From: UBA4722 sp041690995 | Lineage (GTDB): Bacteria; Pseudomonadota; Gammaproteobacteria; DSM-16500 | Assembly (NCBI GenBank): GCA_041690995.1 | Contig: JBEPVM010000005.1 | Location: forward strand, 1-57,838 | Reading direction: 5' to 3' | DNA: 57,838 nucleotides | In this document: positions 33,629 through 42,914 of the stretch, one piece after another | How the letters are laid out: each line of letters opens with the position of its first letter | How positions within the stretch are numbered: the first letter of the stretch is position 1 | Notes under the pieces: generated by a model | Databases searched by the model: none | The model's input: only the letters and a program-made list of their open reading frames with translations | What the model was told of the DNA's origin: nothing | Position numbers and translations under genes: made by a program

Positions 33629-36448
33629 TTACCTCAATATATTTCGAATAACATACTGCAAAATACCGCCATGCTTGTAATATTCCAACTCGTTTAATGT
33701 ATCAATGCGTGAGCGTAATGGCATTTCTATCGTGACCCCATCCTCACGTTTTAGAATCGCTTTCAGTAGGGAGCGAGGCTTCATATTATCAGCCAAGCCT
33801 ATAATATCAATTGTTTCAGACCCTGTGATATTAAATGTTTGACGCGTTGCGTCATCCATGAATTCCAGGGGTATAATACCCATGCCAATTAAGTTAGAAC
33901 GATGAATACGCTCAAAACTTTCTGCAATGACGGCTGCAACACCCAATAATTTAGGGCCTTTTGCTGCCCAATCACGCGAAGAGCCTGTGCCATATTCTTT
34001 GCCCGCAATCACTATAGTGGGAATGCAATTTTGAGAATAACGCATCGCCGCATCAAAAATACTAAGAGTTTCTTGAGTCAAAGCATATCGCGTGAACCCC
34101 CCTTCTACACCAGGCACCATTTCATTTTTAATACGAATATTGGCAAACGTACCTCGCATCATCACTTCATGGTTGCCACGGCGTGAGCCATACGAATTAA
34201 AATCATTTGCTGAAACACCTCGCTCAAGTAAATATTGACCTGCTGGGCTGTCTGCTTTAAATGAACCTGCGGGAGAAATGTGATCTGTTGTCACACTGTC
34301 ACCTAATAAGGCTAAAATTCTGGCTTTTTTAATATCCCTTATTTTTTCAGGCACAATAGCCATACCATCAAAAAAAGGGGGATGTTGAATATACGTTGAG
34401 GCTGTTTTCCATTGATATGTTTTAGCATCTGTCATTTTCATTGCGCGCCATTCATCCGAGCCCTGAAAAATATTTGCATAACTTTCTTTGAACATAGTTC
34501 CCGTAATTTTAGCCATTTCTGCAGCGATTTCTGCATTCGTTGGCCAAATATCTTTTAGATAAACCAACTCCCCTGTTTTTGATGTACCAATAGGGTCTTT
34601 TGTTAAATCTGTTAACACTGTGCCTGTTAATGCAAACACAACGACTAGAGGGGGTGAGGCTAACCAATTAGCTTTTGTTTGTGGATGAATACGGCCTTCA
34701 AAATTACGATTTCCTGATAACACAGCAGATACAATTAAATCATGTTGTGCAATCGTCTTGGCAATGTGATCAGGCAATGGGCCAGAATTACCAATACAGG
34801 TCGTACAACCATAGCCTACCAATGAAAACCCTACTTCATCCAAATATTTTTGTAACCCCGTTTTTTCTAAATAACGTGTGACGACTTGGGACCCTGGGGC
34901 AAAAGATGTTTTAACCCAAGGTTTGCGTGTTAAACCTTTCTCGATAGCACGTTTAGCGACTAATCCTGCTGCAATCAGTACACTGGGATTAGATGTATTC
35001 GTACAACTGGTAATGGCTGCAATGACCACATCGCCATGATGTAAAGGAACACCCTCTTCTGTTTCAAAAGATTTATTTTTTTCATCCAGGCGTTTGCTAT
35101 CGACTAATAACGAGTCAAATGCCTGTGTTAAATTCGGTAATTTAACTTGATCTTGTGGACGCTTGGGACCTGCTACACAAGGTTTAATCGTTGATAAATC
35201 TAACTCAACTATATCTGTGAACACAGGATCAGGTTTACTTGGGTCAGGCCATAATGCTTGTAATTTAGCATACACCTCAACAAGCGCGATGGTCTGCTCA
35301 TCACGGCCTGTTAAACGTAGATAATCCAGCGTTGCTTGATCAATGGGAAAAAATCCACAGGTTGCGCCGTATTCAGGTGCCATATTAGCAATAGTCGCGC
35401 GGTCCGCAATGGGTAAATCCTGTAACCCTGAGCCAAAAAATTCAACGAATTTACCAACCACGCCTTTTTTGCGTAGCAGTTGTGTCACGACCAAAACTAA
35501 ATCAGTGGCCGTAATGCCTTCCCGTAATTTCCCACTCAGTTTGACGCCAATAACTTCAGGAATCAACATTGAAATCGGTTGGCCAAGCATCGCGGCTTCT
35601 GCTTCAATGCCACCAACCCCCCACCCTAATACACCTAAGCCATTAATCATTGTAGTATGGCTATCTGTACCCACTAATGTGTCAGGATAAGCGTATTTCT
35701 TTTCGTTAATATCTTGCGACCATACGGCTTTTGCTAAATATTCTAAGTTAATTTGATGGCAAATGCCTGTGTCAGGCGGTACCACTGAAAAATTCTGAAA
35801 TGCTTTTTGTCCCCAACGTAAAAATTCATAACGCTCATAATTACGTTCCATCTCGAGAGTAGCATTGACTGCAAATGCTTCTTTTTTTATAAATTCATCT
35901 ACGATAACAGAATGATCAATGACTAAATCGACAGGAGACAAGGGATTAATTTTTTCAGGATCGCCGCCTAATTTTTGAATAGCTGCGCGCATCGCTGCTA
36001 AATCAACGACAGCAGGGACCCCTGTAAAATCTTGCATTAAAACACGTGCAGGACGATACGCTATTTCGCGATCTGACTTTTTATTTTTTATCCATGCAAC
36101 AACCGCTTGAATATCTTCTGATGTCACAGTACGCCCATCTTCATGACGTATGAGATTTTCTAATAAAATTTTTAATGTCACAGGTAATTCTGATAAACCT
36201 GTTAAACCCGCTTGTTCGGCTTCAGGTAAACTATAATAATGGTATTCAATATTATTAATGTTAAATGTTTTCAGCGCTTTTTTTGCAAAAATAATTTTTT
36301 CAGTGGTTAAATGTAATTCGTTATGCGGCTTACCGCCTCCATGTTTGTGTGAAACCCAAGCGGCTGGATCACTGGCTGGAAAAGATTCTTCTGAGGATTC
36401 ATTCACAATATCTTCTGGATTTCCTAAGGGATTTTTTTTATCGTTCAT
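33629..36448 (-). CDS. acnA: Aconitate hydratase A with an unusual N-terminal extension
   Basis: A 939-aa 4Fe-4S aconitase of the TCA cycle. The core from about residue 55 is a normal AcnA: LPVTLKILLENLIRHEDG, RPARVLMQDFTGVPAVVDLA, GTDSHTTMINGLGVLGWGVG, the cluster ligands in AITSCTNTSNPSVL and GCTTCIGNSGPL, and in the swivel domain SYGSRRGNHEVMMRGTFANIR and YGTGSSRDWAAKG. The first about 50 residues are extra: VNESSEESFPASDPAAW and a Gly/His stretch. The ESFPASDP motif is known to me from small stand-alone proteins. AAGGA precedes the ATG by eight bases. Nagz follows. Confidence 0.95.
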   Translation of the reverse strand: MNDKKNPLGNPEDIVNESSEESFPASDPAAWVSHKHGGGKPHNELHLTTEKIIFAKKALKTFNINNIEYHYYSLPEAEQAGLTGLSELPVTLKILLENLIRHEDGRTVTSEDIQAVVAWIKNKKSDREIAYRPARVLMQDFTGVPAVVDLAAMRAAIQKLGGDPEKINPLSPVDLVIDHSVIVDEFIKKEAFAVNATLEMERNYERYEFLRWGQKAFQNFSVVPPDTGICHQINLEYLAKAVWSQDINEKKYAYPDTLVGTDSHTTMINGLGVLGWGVGGIEAEAAMLGQPISMLIPEVIGVKLSGKLREGITATDLVLVVTQLLRKKGVVGKFVEFFGSGLQDLPIADRATIANMAPEYGATCGFFPIDQATLDYLRLTGRDEQTIALVEVYAKLQALWPDPSKPDPVFTDIVELDLSTIKPCVAGPKRPQDQVKLPNLTQAFDSLLVDSKRLDEKNKSFETEEGVPLHHGDVVIAAITSCTNTSNPSVLIAAGLVAKRAIEKGLTRKPWVKTSFAPGSQVVTRYLEKTGLQKYLDEVGFSLVGYGCTTCIGNSGPLPDHIAKTIAQHDLIVSAVLSGNRNFEGRIHPQTKANWLASPPLVVVFALTGTVLTDLTKDPIGTSKTGELVYLKDIWPTNAEIAAEMAKITGTMFKESYANIFQGSDEWRAMKMTDAKTYQWKTASTYIQHPPFFDGMAIVPEKIRDIKKARILALLGDSVTTDHISPAGSFKADSPAGQYLLERGVSANDFNSYGSRRGNHEVMMRGTFANIRIKNEMVPGVEGGFTRYALTQETLSIFDAAMRYSQNCIPTIVIAGKEYGTGSSRDWAAKGPKLLGVAAVIAESFERIHRSNLIGMGIIPLEFMDDATRQTFNITGSETIDIIGLADNMKPRSLLKAILKREDGVTIEMPLRSRIDTLNELEYYKHGGILQYVIRNILR

Positions 36449-36530
36449 GGTCAGTATCCTTCCTTATTCAAAAACACAAAATGCAGTTTACCATGCACTA
36501 GCAAATTAGTTTAGTTTGATTAAAGGATTT

Positions 36531-36558
36531 TTGGCTCTGTTAAAAAAGCTGCTATAAT
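36531..36558 (+). promoter_or_regulatory. Sigma-70-like promoter of the small membrane protein gene
   Basis: TTGGCT (36531-36536) and TATAAT (36553-36558) with 16-base spacing lie 25 bases upstream of the ATG at 36583. AAGG is six bases before the ATG. Confidence 0.55.
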
Positions 36559-36582
36559 GTACCTTTATTCGAGAAGGCTAAA

Positions 36583-36930
36583 ATGTACACACTTTACGGT
36601 TTATTTATCCTCCTGCTGATAGGCGCATTTTGTTTGCTATTTTTGCCTATCCGCGTGAATTCTCCCTACCACTATCGAAATAGTCTTGTTCTTTTCGGAA
36701 TGATAGCTTTTTCTTTTAGTATTTATCTATTTTTTAATAATACGCTAGCCCTTGCTCAGTGGATCAACCACGGCCAACAGCATTATGAGCTATTAGTCGA
36801 ATATAACCAGCTCGGCGGGATTGATGGCATGATTGCGAAGATCAAACAAAAATTGTCTCAAAACCCTTCAGATGAGCAAGGGCAGATGATTTTGAAGAAG
36901 CTCTACCACCTCAGACACCAACAGACGTAA
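36583..36930 (+). CDS. Small membrane protein resembling the N-terminus of CcmI/CycH
   Basis: A 115-aa protein with two membrane helices (about 3-22 and 36-54) and a C-terminal soluble part with LGGIDGMIAKIKQKLSQNPS and DEQGQMILKKLYHLR. This arrangement, two helices then a segment ending in N-P-x-D-x-x-G-x-x-x-L, resembles the N-terminal part of cytochrome c biogenesis protein CcmI before its TPR domain. No ccm genes are nearby, so it may be an orphan. Good promoter and ribosome site. Assignment is tentative. Confidence 0.6.
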   Translation: MYTLYGLFILLLIGAFCLLFLPIRVNSPYHYRNSLVLFGMIAFSFSIYLFFNNTLALAQWINHGQQHYELLVEYNQLGGIDGMIAKIKQKLSQNPSDEQGQMILKKLYHLRHQQT

Positions 36931-36967
36931 ATATTTTTCTATTAACTTTTGATAATGCAGTTTTATT

Positions 36968-37007
36968 CGGTGGATTACGATGCAAAGAGCGCACTAATCT
37001 ACTCTAC
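36968..37007. repeat. GGTGGATTA palindromic repeat, copy 1
   Basis: CGGTGGATTACG ... GCACTAATCTACTCTAC forms an imperfect inverted repeat between convergent genes and resembles 44309-44350. Elements of the form GGTGGATTA...TAATCCACC are common dispersed repeats in proteobacteria (from memory). It may act as a terminator for the genes on either side. Confidence 0.5.
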
Positions 37008-37018
37008 ATTACTAAACA

Positions 37019-37789
37019 TCAATCGTGATATTGATAACCGTTATACCGCAACACTGCCAGCGTCTCTGCTTCATTCTGTTTTAAATCCAGCGCATGGTAA
37101 GATTGCGCCATAATTACTAATGCTTTTGGTATAGCGGGAGCACCCTGATAATGTCTAATGACTAAATTTGCACGATTAGCGGCTGCTACATAAGCTGCTC
37201 GATCAAAATAATACTGTGCGATCTCTACTTCATGATCTGCCAAAATATTTCGAAGGTAAATCATATATTGGTGTGCAGCAGGCGCATAGCGGCTATGCGG
37301 GAACAATCGTACGACTTGTGCAAAATCCGCATACGATTTTTTAATTTGTGCGAGATCACGTGTAGCGAAATCCACCGTAAATAATCGCTCGAAAACACCC
37401 ATATTTTGAAAATAATTCGCTTGCCCACGCATAAAATAAGCGTAATCGACATGAGGATTAGCGGGATGTGCATGAATGAATTGGTCTGCCGCTGCTTCTG
37501 CCAAGGCATAATCACCGGCCATATAATAAGCATATATGATATGCATCTCTGACGTTTCTGTATCACGCCCAAAAGGATATTGCACTTGTAGCGCTTCAAA
37601 ACGCCTAATAGCCTCTTGGTAGCCATGATCACGCAATGCAGCTTCCCCACGCTCAAAAATTTGCTGCCCCGTCTCATTTTTATAGACTTCTGCTGGGTCA
37701 GTCACAGATGAACAGGCACTTAAAAAAGGAAATAATAATAGCATACTACTGGCTGCCATCATTCTTATAAGCAATTTTGCAAACGTCAT
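37019..37789 (-). CDS. bamD: Outer-membrane assembly lipoprotein BamD
   Basis: An essential lipoprotein of the BAM complex. The signal peptide ends with the lipobox LSAC (Cys 26). TPR repeats fill residues 40-250: IFERGEAALRDHGYQEAIRR, then FEALQVQYPFG, ALAEAAADQFIHAHPANPH, YAYFMRGQANYFQ and FDRAAYVAAANRANLVIRHY. Length 256 is typical. It is divergent from rluD, as in E. coli and other Gammaproteobacteria. Confidence 0.94.
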   Translation of the reverse strand: MTFAKLLIRMMAASSMLLLFPFLSACSSVTDPAEVYKNETGQQIFERGEAALRDHGYQEAIRRFEALQVQYPFGRDTETSEMHIIYAYYMAGDYALAEAAADQFIHAHPANPHVDYAYFMRGQANYFQNMGVFERLFTVDFATRDLAQIKKSYADFAQVVRLFPHSRYAPAAHQYMIYLRNILADHEVEIAQYYFDRAAYVAAANRANLVIRHYQGAPAIPKALVIMAQSYHALDLKQNEAETLAVLRYNGYQYHD

Positions 37790-37854
37790 TTTTGAATATC
37801 CCCTAAAATAATGCCGTGCATTGTACTACAATTTTTGGCATCATCCACGAACTT

Positions 37855-38814
37855 ATGAAAATTCAGCAAACAATCCTGATTCCTGAGAGCTTAAAAGGGA
37901 TACGCCTGGATCAGGCACTGGCAAAGCTGTTGCCTGATGAGTCACGCACTCAAATTCAAGCATGGATCAAAAATGCTGAAATTACAGTCAATGGCCTTGT
38001 GGCTCGCACACGTCATCCTGTTAAAGGCGGTGAAACCGTCTTATTATCTGCGATGCGTAAAGCTCAGCCAGTGTGGGATGCGGAAGAAATCGCATTAGAT
38101 ATTATCTATGAAGATGATGCCCTGCTCGTTATTAATAAACCCGTTGGTATGGTGGTACACCCTGCCGCAGGACATAGAACAAGTACATTGCTCAATGCAT
38201 TATTGCACCATGCTCCTACCTTAAAAGAATTACCACGCGCAGGGATTTTGCATCGTTTAGATAAAAATACATCAGGTTTATTAATAATTGCTAAAACGCA
38301 TATTGCTTTTATAAAACTATCAAGACAATTAAAAAAACGAGAAATCACACGTATTTATCAAGCGATTGTGAGTGGTGTGCTGACAAGTGGCGGTTCTATT
38401 AATCAACCCATTGGCCGGCATCCTATTAAACGTCAATCTATGGCAGTGATTGAAACAGGCAAACCTGCGGTGACCCACTATCGCGTACTTGAACGCTACC
38501 GCGCGCATACGCGAGTCAAAGTACAACTTGAAACAGGTCGTACTCATCAAATACGCGTTCATATGGCTTATATTCACTATCCTCTATTGGGAGATCCCAC
38601 ATACGGTGGGCGTTTGCAATTACCCAAAGGCGCATCCGAGGAATTAATACAGGCATTACGTCAATTTAGACATCAGGCATTACACGCAAGCGAGTTAAGT
38701 TTTATTCATCCGATCACTCAACAGCCTTTGCATTTTCAAGCCTCTCTGCCGCACGATATGCAGCAGTTGATCAATATTCTTAAGAGCGACCTACTCTCCT
38801 ACGCTAAGACTTAG
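37855..38814 (+). CDS. rluD: 23S rRNA pseudouridine synthase RluD
   Basis: Makes pseudouridines 1911, 1915 and 1917 in helix 69 of 23S rRNA. It has an N-terminal S4 domain (RLDQALAKLLPDESRTQIQA to about 75) and the RluA-type catalytic domain with LHRLDKNTSGLLIIAKT, catalytic Asp in HRLDKNTSG, followed by RTHQIRVHM and HPLLGDPTYGG-like sequence (YPLLGDPTYGG). I start at ATG 37855 (MKIQQT), since upstream residues are not conserved. In E. coli pgeF follows directly; here two large minus-strand genes intervene, and the first overlaps the rluD 3' end by 24 bases, tail to tail. Confidence 0.93.
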   Translation: MKIQQTILIPESLKGIRLDQALAKLLPDESRTQIQAWIKNAEITVNGLVARTRHPVKGGETVLLSAMRKAQPVWDAEEIALDIIYEDDALLVINKPVGMVVHPAAGHRTSTLLNALLHHAPTLKELPRAGILHRLDKNTSGLLIIAKTHIAFIKLSRQLKKREITRIYQAIVSGVLTSGGSINQPIGRHPIKRQSMAVIETGKPAVTHYRVLERYRAHTRVKVQLETGRTHQIRVHMAYIHYPLLGDPTYGGRLQLPKGASEELIQALRQFRHQALHASELSFIHPITQQPLHFQASLPHDMQQLINILKSDLLSYAKT

Positions 38815-40479
38815 TGGCCTCTCTTCTTTTTTCTCTGGCGCTATCACAGCGTTTAGTTGCTGTTGATCGTTCTGGCTCTTAAAAAGACCTAGACCACTCC
38901 CTCCCAATGAAACAATTCCTACCGCTACTGCGGGAACAACAGTCATACTGGCAGCTGTAAGTAAAGCAAGAGCGGCAAGACTGCCAATCAACCCAGTGAG
39001 AGCGACCTTGAGTTCCATTGGCATGGGCAAATCTCCTATGTCTTTTTTAAAATCTTCTGCGTCTTCAAGCTCAAAATGACCCCCATTTTTTTTCTCCTCA
39101 GCTTCGGCAATCCATCTTTCGATACATTGTTTTGTGCTAGGTAATAATGAGCTATCTTTCAGGAACGTCTTTACTTTTTGCATCTTTTTATAACAATCAC
39201 TCAAAATTGCTTCCTTGTGTATCTTACACAAGAGTTTTTGAGTTTCTTCTCTCATTTGATCAGGTATCTCGCCATTTTCTGTCACCTTTTTCTGAATCAT
39301 CTCTGGAGTGAAGCTCTCTGGCTCTTTCACAATATTCTCTATAGTCTCTTGGATGAATTGTAAGGTTATGCGAAATGGGCTATTGTCGTCTTTTTCTTCT
39401 GATTCACACCTAACAGCCGCCTCAGCAAAAGGCGTAATAAAAGAACCAAAATCCATTGAGCAAAGTGGAGATACTTGCTCCTTAATATTTTCTAATAAAA
39501 AAGCTAATGGAGAAGGACTTTTCGCACGCTGGCGCTCAACTGCGCCCGCCAGTAATAAGTTCAATGCGCTGCGTAGTGCTAGCGCTGTAGAAGATACTTT
39601 TTGTTGCAGACAGTGGTTATAAAAAATACCTCCCATCCCCTGCCTAAAATTGTCAGAATTGAAAGGTAATGGAGAACGAAGGCTGGATTCTATCAACTTA
39701 TTTCTTTCCTGCTCTATCTGAGCCCTGTCAGGCAAATCCTTAAGAACCTCTGCATACAAACTTACTACACGCTCAATTTCTTTTTCTGGCTCTATAACCG
39801 CTTGATTATCTCTGCAATATATATTTTTATAAGCTTTAAGAATAGCGTCCAACAGCCTGCAATCGCTATTTCTAAATTTTGAATTTAAAAATTCCAAGAG
39901 ATCTAAAAGCTCTGACAGCATTTGTAATCTATGAGAGGATTTCTCTAGAGCGGGGTCAGTTGTTAAAGAAATAATAGATAAAAAACTCCTACTCATACAA
40001 TAAAGAAACCAACCGAGATGGGTCTCCCGATTCAATCCAGAGTTGAACCTTATATCTGTTAGAATTTCTGTGAGTTTCAAGTTGTTATTTTTCTTTAAAG
40101 CAATCTCAATGATTTTTTTTGCAACAGAAAATTGCTTGTTCTCTATTGCCCAATCAAATAATGTCTTATTTTGCCAATTATCGCATTTTGTAAAATTATA
40201 GCTCTCTACTTCAAGAAGCTTTGTTATCTGCTCAAGCGCTAATTCAGAAAACGGCTCCTCCTTATTAGAACAAAGAACCTCTATCAACGGTGTACGATTA
40301 GATGTGACAGAGCTATTCAGTAATCCTGCAGCTGTATCAGCATGTTCCTGAATTTCTTTTACGAGTGCATCGAGTTTCTCCTCAATATTCCCTCCCTTAT
40401 TCCACTCCCGAAGCCATTCTTTATTATTACGTAACATAACCCCGCCCACTTTAACCATATTTTGGTTCGAATAATACAT
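38791..40479 (-). CDS. Effector-like protein with ankyrin-like N-terminus and C-terminal hydrophobic hairpin
   Basis: A 562-aa unrecognised protein. Around residues 60-130 there are degenerate ankyrin-like units (TPLIEVLCSNKEE, NKTLFDWAIENKQFSVAKKI). The middle is helical. At about 486-535 lies a hydrophobic hairpin (LPMPMELKVALTGLIG, LAALALLTAASMTVVP, AVAVGIVSLGGSGLGLF), then a polar tail with KKEERPLSLSVGE, which is Glu-rich as in some Dot/Icm signals. The neighbour at 40534 has the same module. No clear ribosome site; ATG codons at 40479, 40458 and 40437 are all possible. Overlaps rluD's end. Confidence 0.7.
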   Translation of the reverse strand: MYYSNQNMVKVGGVMLRNNKEWLREWNKGGNIEEKLDALVKEIQEHADTAAGLLNSSVTSNRTPLIEVLCSNKEEPFSELALEQITKLLEVESYNFTKCDNWQNKTLFDWAIENKQFSVAKKIIEIALKKNNNLKLTEILTDIRFNSGLNRETHLGWFLYCMSRSFLSIISLTTDPALEKSSHRLQMLSELLDLLEFLNSKFRNSDCRLLDAILKAYKNIYCRDNQAVIEPEKEIERVVSLYAEVLKDLPDRAQIEQERNKLIESSLRSPLPFNSDNFRQGMGGIFYNHCLQQKVSSTALALRSALNLLLAGAVERQRAKSPSPLAFLLENIKEQVSPLCSMDFGSFITPFAEAAVRCESEEKDDNSPFRITLQFIQETIENIVKEPESFTPEMIQKKVTENGEIPDQMREETQKLLCKIHKEAILSDCYKKMQKVKTFLKDSSLLPSTKQCIERWIAEAEEKKNGGHFELEDAEDFKKDIGDLPMPMELKVALTGLIGSLAALALLTAASMTVVPAVAVGIVSLGGSGLGLFKSQNDQQQLNAVIAPEKKEERPLSLSVGE

Positions 40480-40533
40480 TTATTCTATTTGGAATGCAAT
40501 ATGCAAGAAGTATGCTGTTGATTTATAAGGTTT

Positions 40534-42081
40534 TTAAGAATGGCTTGGGAATTGACGGCAGGTATTAAACGCATATTCCATCTTTCCCCTTTCCTTACAG
40601 CGTCTCAACAACCCCACTACACTGTATGCCCCTGACAGACACATGGCTATTGCAGATGGAGCAACACTAAGGCTGGCTGCTGCCAGCAAAGCATAAGCAA
40701 AAACACTAACAACAAATACTAATAAAGCTGCCTTTAATGCTATCGACATAGGCAGTGTTGGCATTTTTTGGAGAAAAATTCTTGCCTCTTCTGCTTCTGT
40801 GCTATTTTTCGCATTAAAGTTTGCACCATGGATTACTCTTCTTCTTTCATCTAACTTCTGATAAGCAAAGAGAGCGTGATTTTTTAAACGTTCCAATACC
40901 TGTAGAATAAAATAAGAAGGATGTCCATTTGGTATTTCTTTTTGCAGAGCTTGATGAGTATCTTCAATCACAACCACCCCGTTAGCCCAACCGTATAGTG
41001 TTAACAGAGTTAGATCAGGTATTACTGCTGTAGGAATACTTTCAGCCAATTCCACATATTCTTTTGTTAATTGAATGCTCTCCTCTTGCAAATTACCTGA
41101 GTAACGTAATAAATTGTCTATGTGGTTCATCAGAATAGTACATACGGTCTGAGATTTTTCTCTCTCATGTTCCGAATGCTTACAACAAAAAAAGTACCAC
41201 AGAAATCGTAAAAATTGCTTATTCTGTTCATCAAGGCGAGGCTTATGAAATTTATACAAAAAGAACTCTTTTAATAGATATCGAAAGACAGAAAAATTTT
41301 CTCCATATTCTGTCAACTCTTTTGATACAAGTAAAGTGAAAGCTTTTTTAATCTTCGCAGCTTCAAGAATGCTTGCCGCAATAGGAAATAACTTTAGAAC
41401 AATTGCCTTGGATAATAAAGTATGGCCATCCTCGTCAACCATGCCAAAGTTAATTTCCTTTTTTAGAAGAATATCTTTTATCCATTCAGCAATTGTGTGA
41501 AGCATTTTTAATGGGAGTTTATTATAAACAACTGCAAAATTAAGTTGCGTAATAAGAGATATCAATCGAATGTTGCTATCGTTGCCCCTGCGTGAAACTC
41601 CTGGTCTTTCTAATTCCTTTAGTATGTTAATAATAGGCCAGATACTATCTACTTTTTGAACTTTGCATAAATTTTTTTTTTCCTCCAGAAATTTCTTTCT
41701 CTTCTCTCTTTCTTTAATATTATCAGGAAGCATTAACGCATCACGCAGCCTGTGAGAATTATCAGCCCACTGGTATGCTCTGCTATTATCTGGATGCTCC
41801 ACAAGTTCTTCTGTAGGATTAATAAGGGTACGAGGTTTGATACTAGCTGTGCGTAAATGTTCTTGAACAGCTTCTAAAATCTCAACCTTCTGCTGAACGG
41901 CAGCACCCCGGATATTCAATGCTGTTGCAAATTGTTTCTGCTGGACAGCTTTAAAAAATAAAATATTAGCCAGATTATCACCAGCAGCATTCTGTGTTCT
42001 TAAATCTATAGGAACTTCTTTTTTTCCTTCTCCCTCAGGAGAACCGTCAAGAATATCAAAATCGGGGGCTAGCTGTGGCAT
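40534..42081 (-). CDS. Paralogue of the 38791 protein, C-terminal hydrophobic hairpin
   Basis: A 515-aa unrecognised protein, upstream of and in the same direction as the 38791 gene (54 bases apart). An N-terminal disordered region is followed by a long helical body with a weak ankyrin-like unit (DEDGHTLLSKAIVLKLFPIA near 218-237). At about 440-495 is LPMSIALKAALLVF, then YALLAAASLSVAPSAIAM and SGAYSVVGLLRR, aligning with the neighbour. The 3' tail is basic and ends QFPSHS. ATG 42081 has AGAG five bases upstream. Likely arose by duplication with its neighbour. Possible secreted effector; unproven. Confidence 0.7.
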   Translation of the reverse strand: MPQLAPDFDILDGSPEGEGKKEVPIDLRTQNAAGDNLANILFFKAVQQKQFATALNIRGAAVQQKVEILEAVQEHLRTASIKPRTLINPTEELVEHPDNSRAYQWADNSHRLRDALMLPDNIKEREKRKKFLEEKKNLCKVQKVDSIWPIINILKELERPGVSRRGNDSNIRLISLITQLNFAVVYNKLPLKMLHTIAEWIKDILLKKEINFGMVDEDGHTLLSKAIVLKLFPIAASILEAAKIKKAFTLLVSKELTEYGENFSVFRYLLKEFFLYKFHKPRLDEQNKQFLRFLWYFFCCKHSEHEREKSQTVCTILMNHIDNLLRYSGNLQEESIQLTKEYVELAESIPTAVIPDLTLLTLYGWANGVVVIEDTHQALQKEIPNGHPSYFILQVLERLKNHALFAYQKLDERRRVIHGANFNAKNSTEAEEARIFLQKMPTLPMSIALKAALLVFVVSVFAYALLAAASLSVAPSAIAMCLSGAYSVVGLLRRCKERGKMEYAFNTCRQFPSHS

Positions 42082-42182
42082 AGTCACTCTGAAATGCTCG
42101 TATTTTGGTCTTTATAGTATATGTATTCTATCTATAAATCAACTAATCTGATAATATGTCATACAAAACAAGAGGATACCCG

Positions 42183-42890
42183 ATGAATAGAGAAAATAGA
42201 TATATGAAACCTGCCTGGTCTGCGCCCTCCCACATAAAAGCCTATACCACAACACGTATAACTCCAGAAATTATAACTCAAGATAAAAAAGTCGATTATG
42301 CATCTTTAAAAGCATTACTCGATCTGCCTGCTATACCCATTAAAATTAGACAAACGCATAGCGATATTATTTTGCCTGCGCTCACCGAGAACCAAAATAA
42401 AGAAGCGGATGCGATATGGACAGATCAACCTGATCAAGTATGCACTATTGTCACTGCTGATTGTTTGCCTGTGTTATTAACGCATCGCCAAGGTACGCAT
42501 GTAGCTGCTATTCACGCAGGCTGGCGTGGGTTAGCGAAAGGGATTATTCCTAAAACAGTACAAAAGCTAAATCTTCCAGGGGATGAGATCATCGCATGGC
42601 TAGGGCCTGCGATTAGTCAACCTTGTTATGAAGTGGGCGATGAGGTGCATGATGAATTTTTATCCTCAGATCCTCAAGCAGCCAGCGCTTTTATCCCATC
42701 AGTCAATCAACGCTGGCTGCTCGATCTCTATGCCATCGCGCGATTGCAGTTAAAAAGACAAGGTGTAACCGAAATTTATGGTGGTGAGCATTGCACCTTC
42801 TCTGACTCTAAAAACTTTTTTTCTTATAGGCGTGAGGGCGGGATTCAAGGACAGATGGCAACACTGATTTGGATCAGTTACAATAATTAA
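42183..42890 (+). CDS. pgeF: Peptidoglycan editing factor PgeF (YfiH, laccase-domain family)
   Basis: A 235-aa protein of the DUF152/YfiH family, which removes wrongly placed amino acids from peptidoglycan precursors and has also been assigned purine nucleoside phosphorylase activity in homologues. Motifs: IKIRQTHSDII, VTADCLPVLLTHRQGTHVAA, IHAGWRGLAKGII, WLGPAISQPCYEVGDEV and CTFSDSKNFFSYRREG. The His/Cys metal residues are present. AGAGG is about eight bases before the ATG at 42183; an upstream ATG at 42156 is less likely. In E. coli it follows rluD directly. Confidence 0.92.
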   Translation: MNRENRYMKPAWSAPSHIKAYTTTRITPEIITQDKKVDYASLKALLDLPAIPIKIRQTHSDIILPALTENQNKEADAIWTDQPDQVCTIVTADCLPVLLTHRQGTHVAAIHAGWRGLAKGIIPKTVQKLNLPGDEIIAWLGPAISQPCYEVGDEVHDEFLSSDPQAASAFIPSVNQRWLLDLYAIARLQLKRQGVTEIYGGEHCTFSDSKNFFSYRREGGIQGQMATLIWISYNN

Positions 42891-42914
42891 CTTACCCTAT
42901 TTAAGGCATACACC

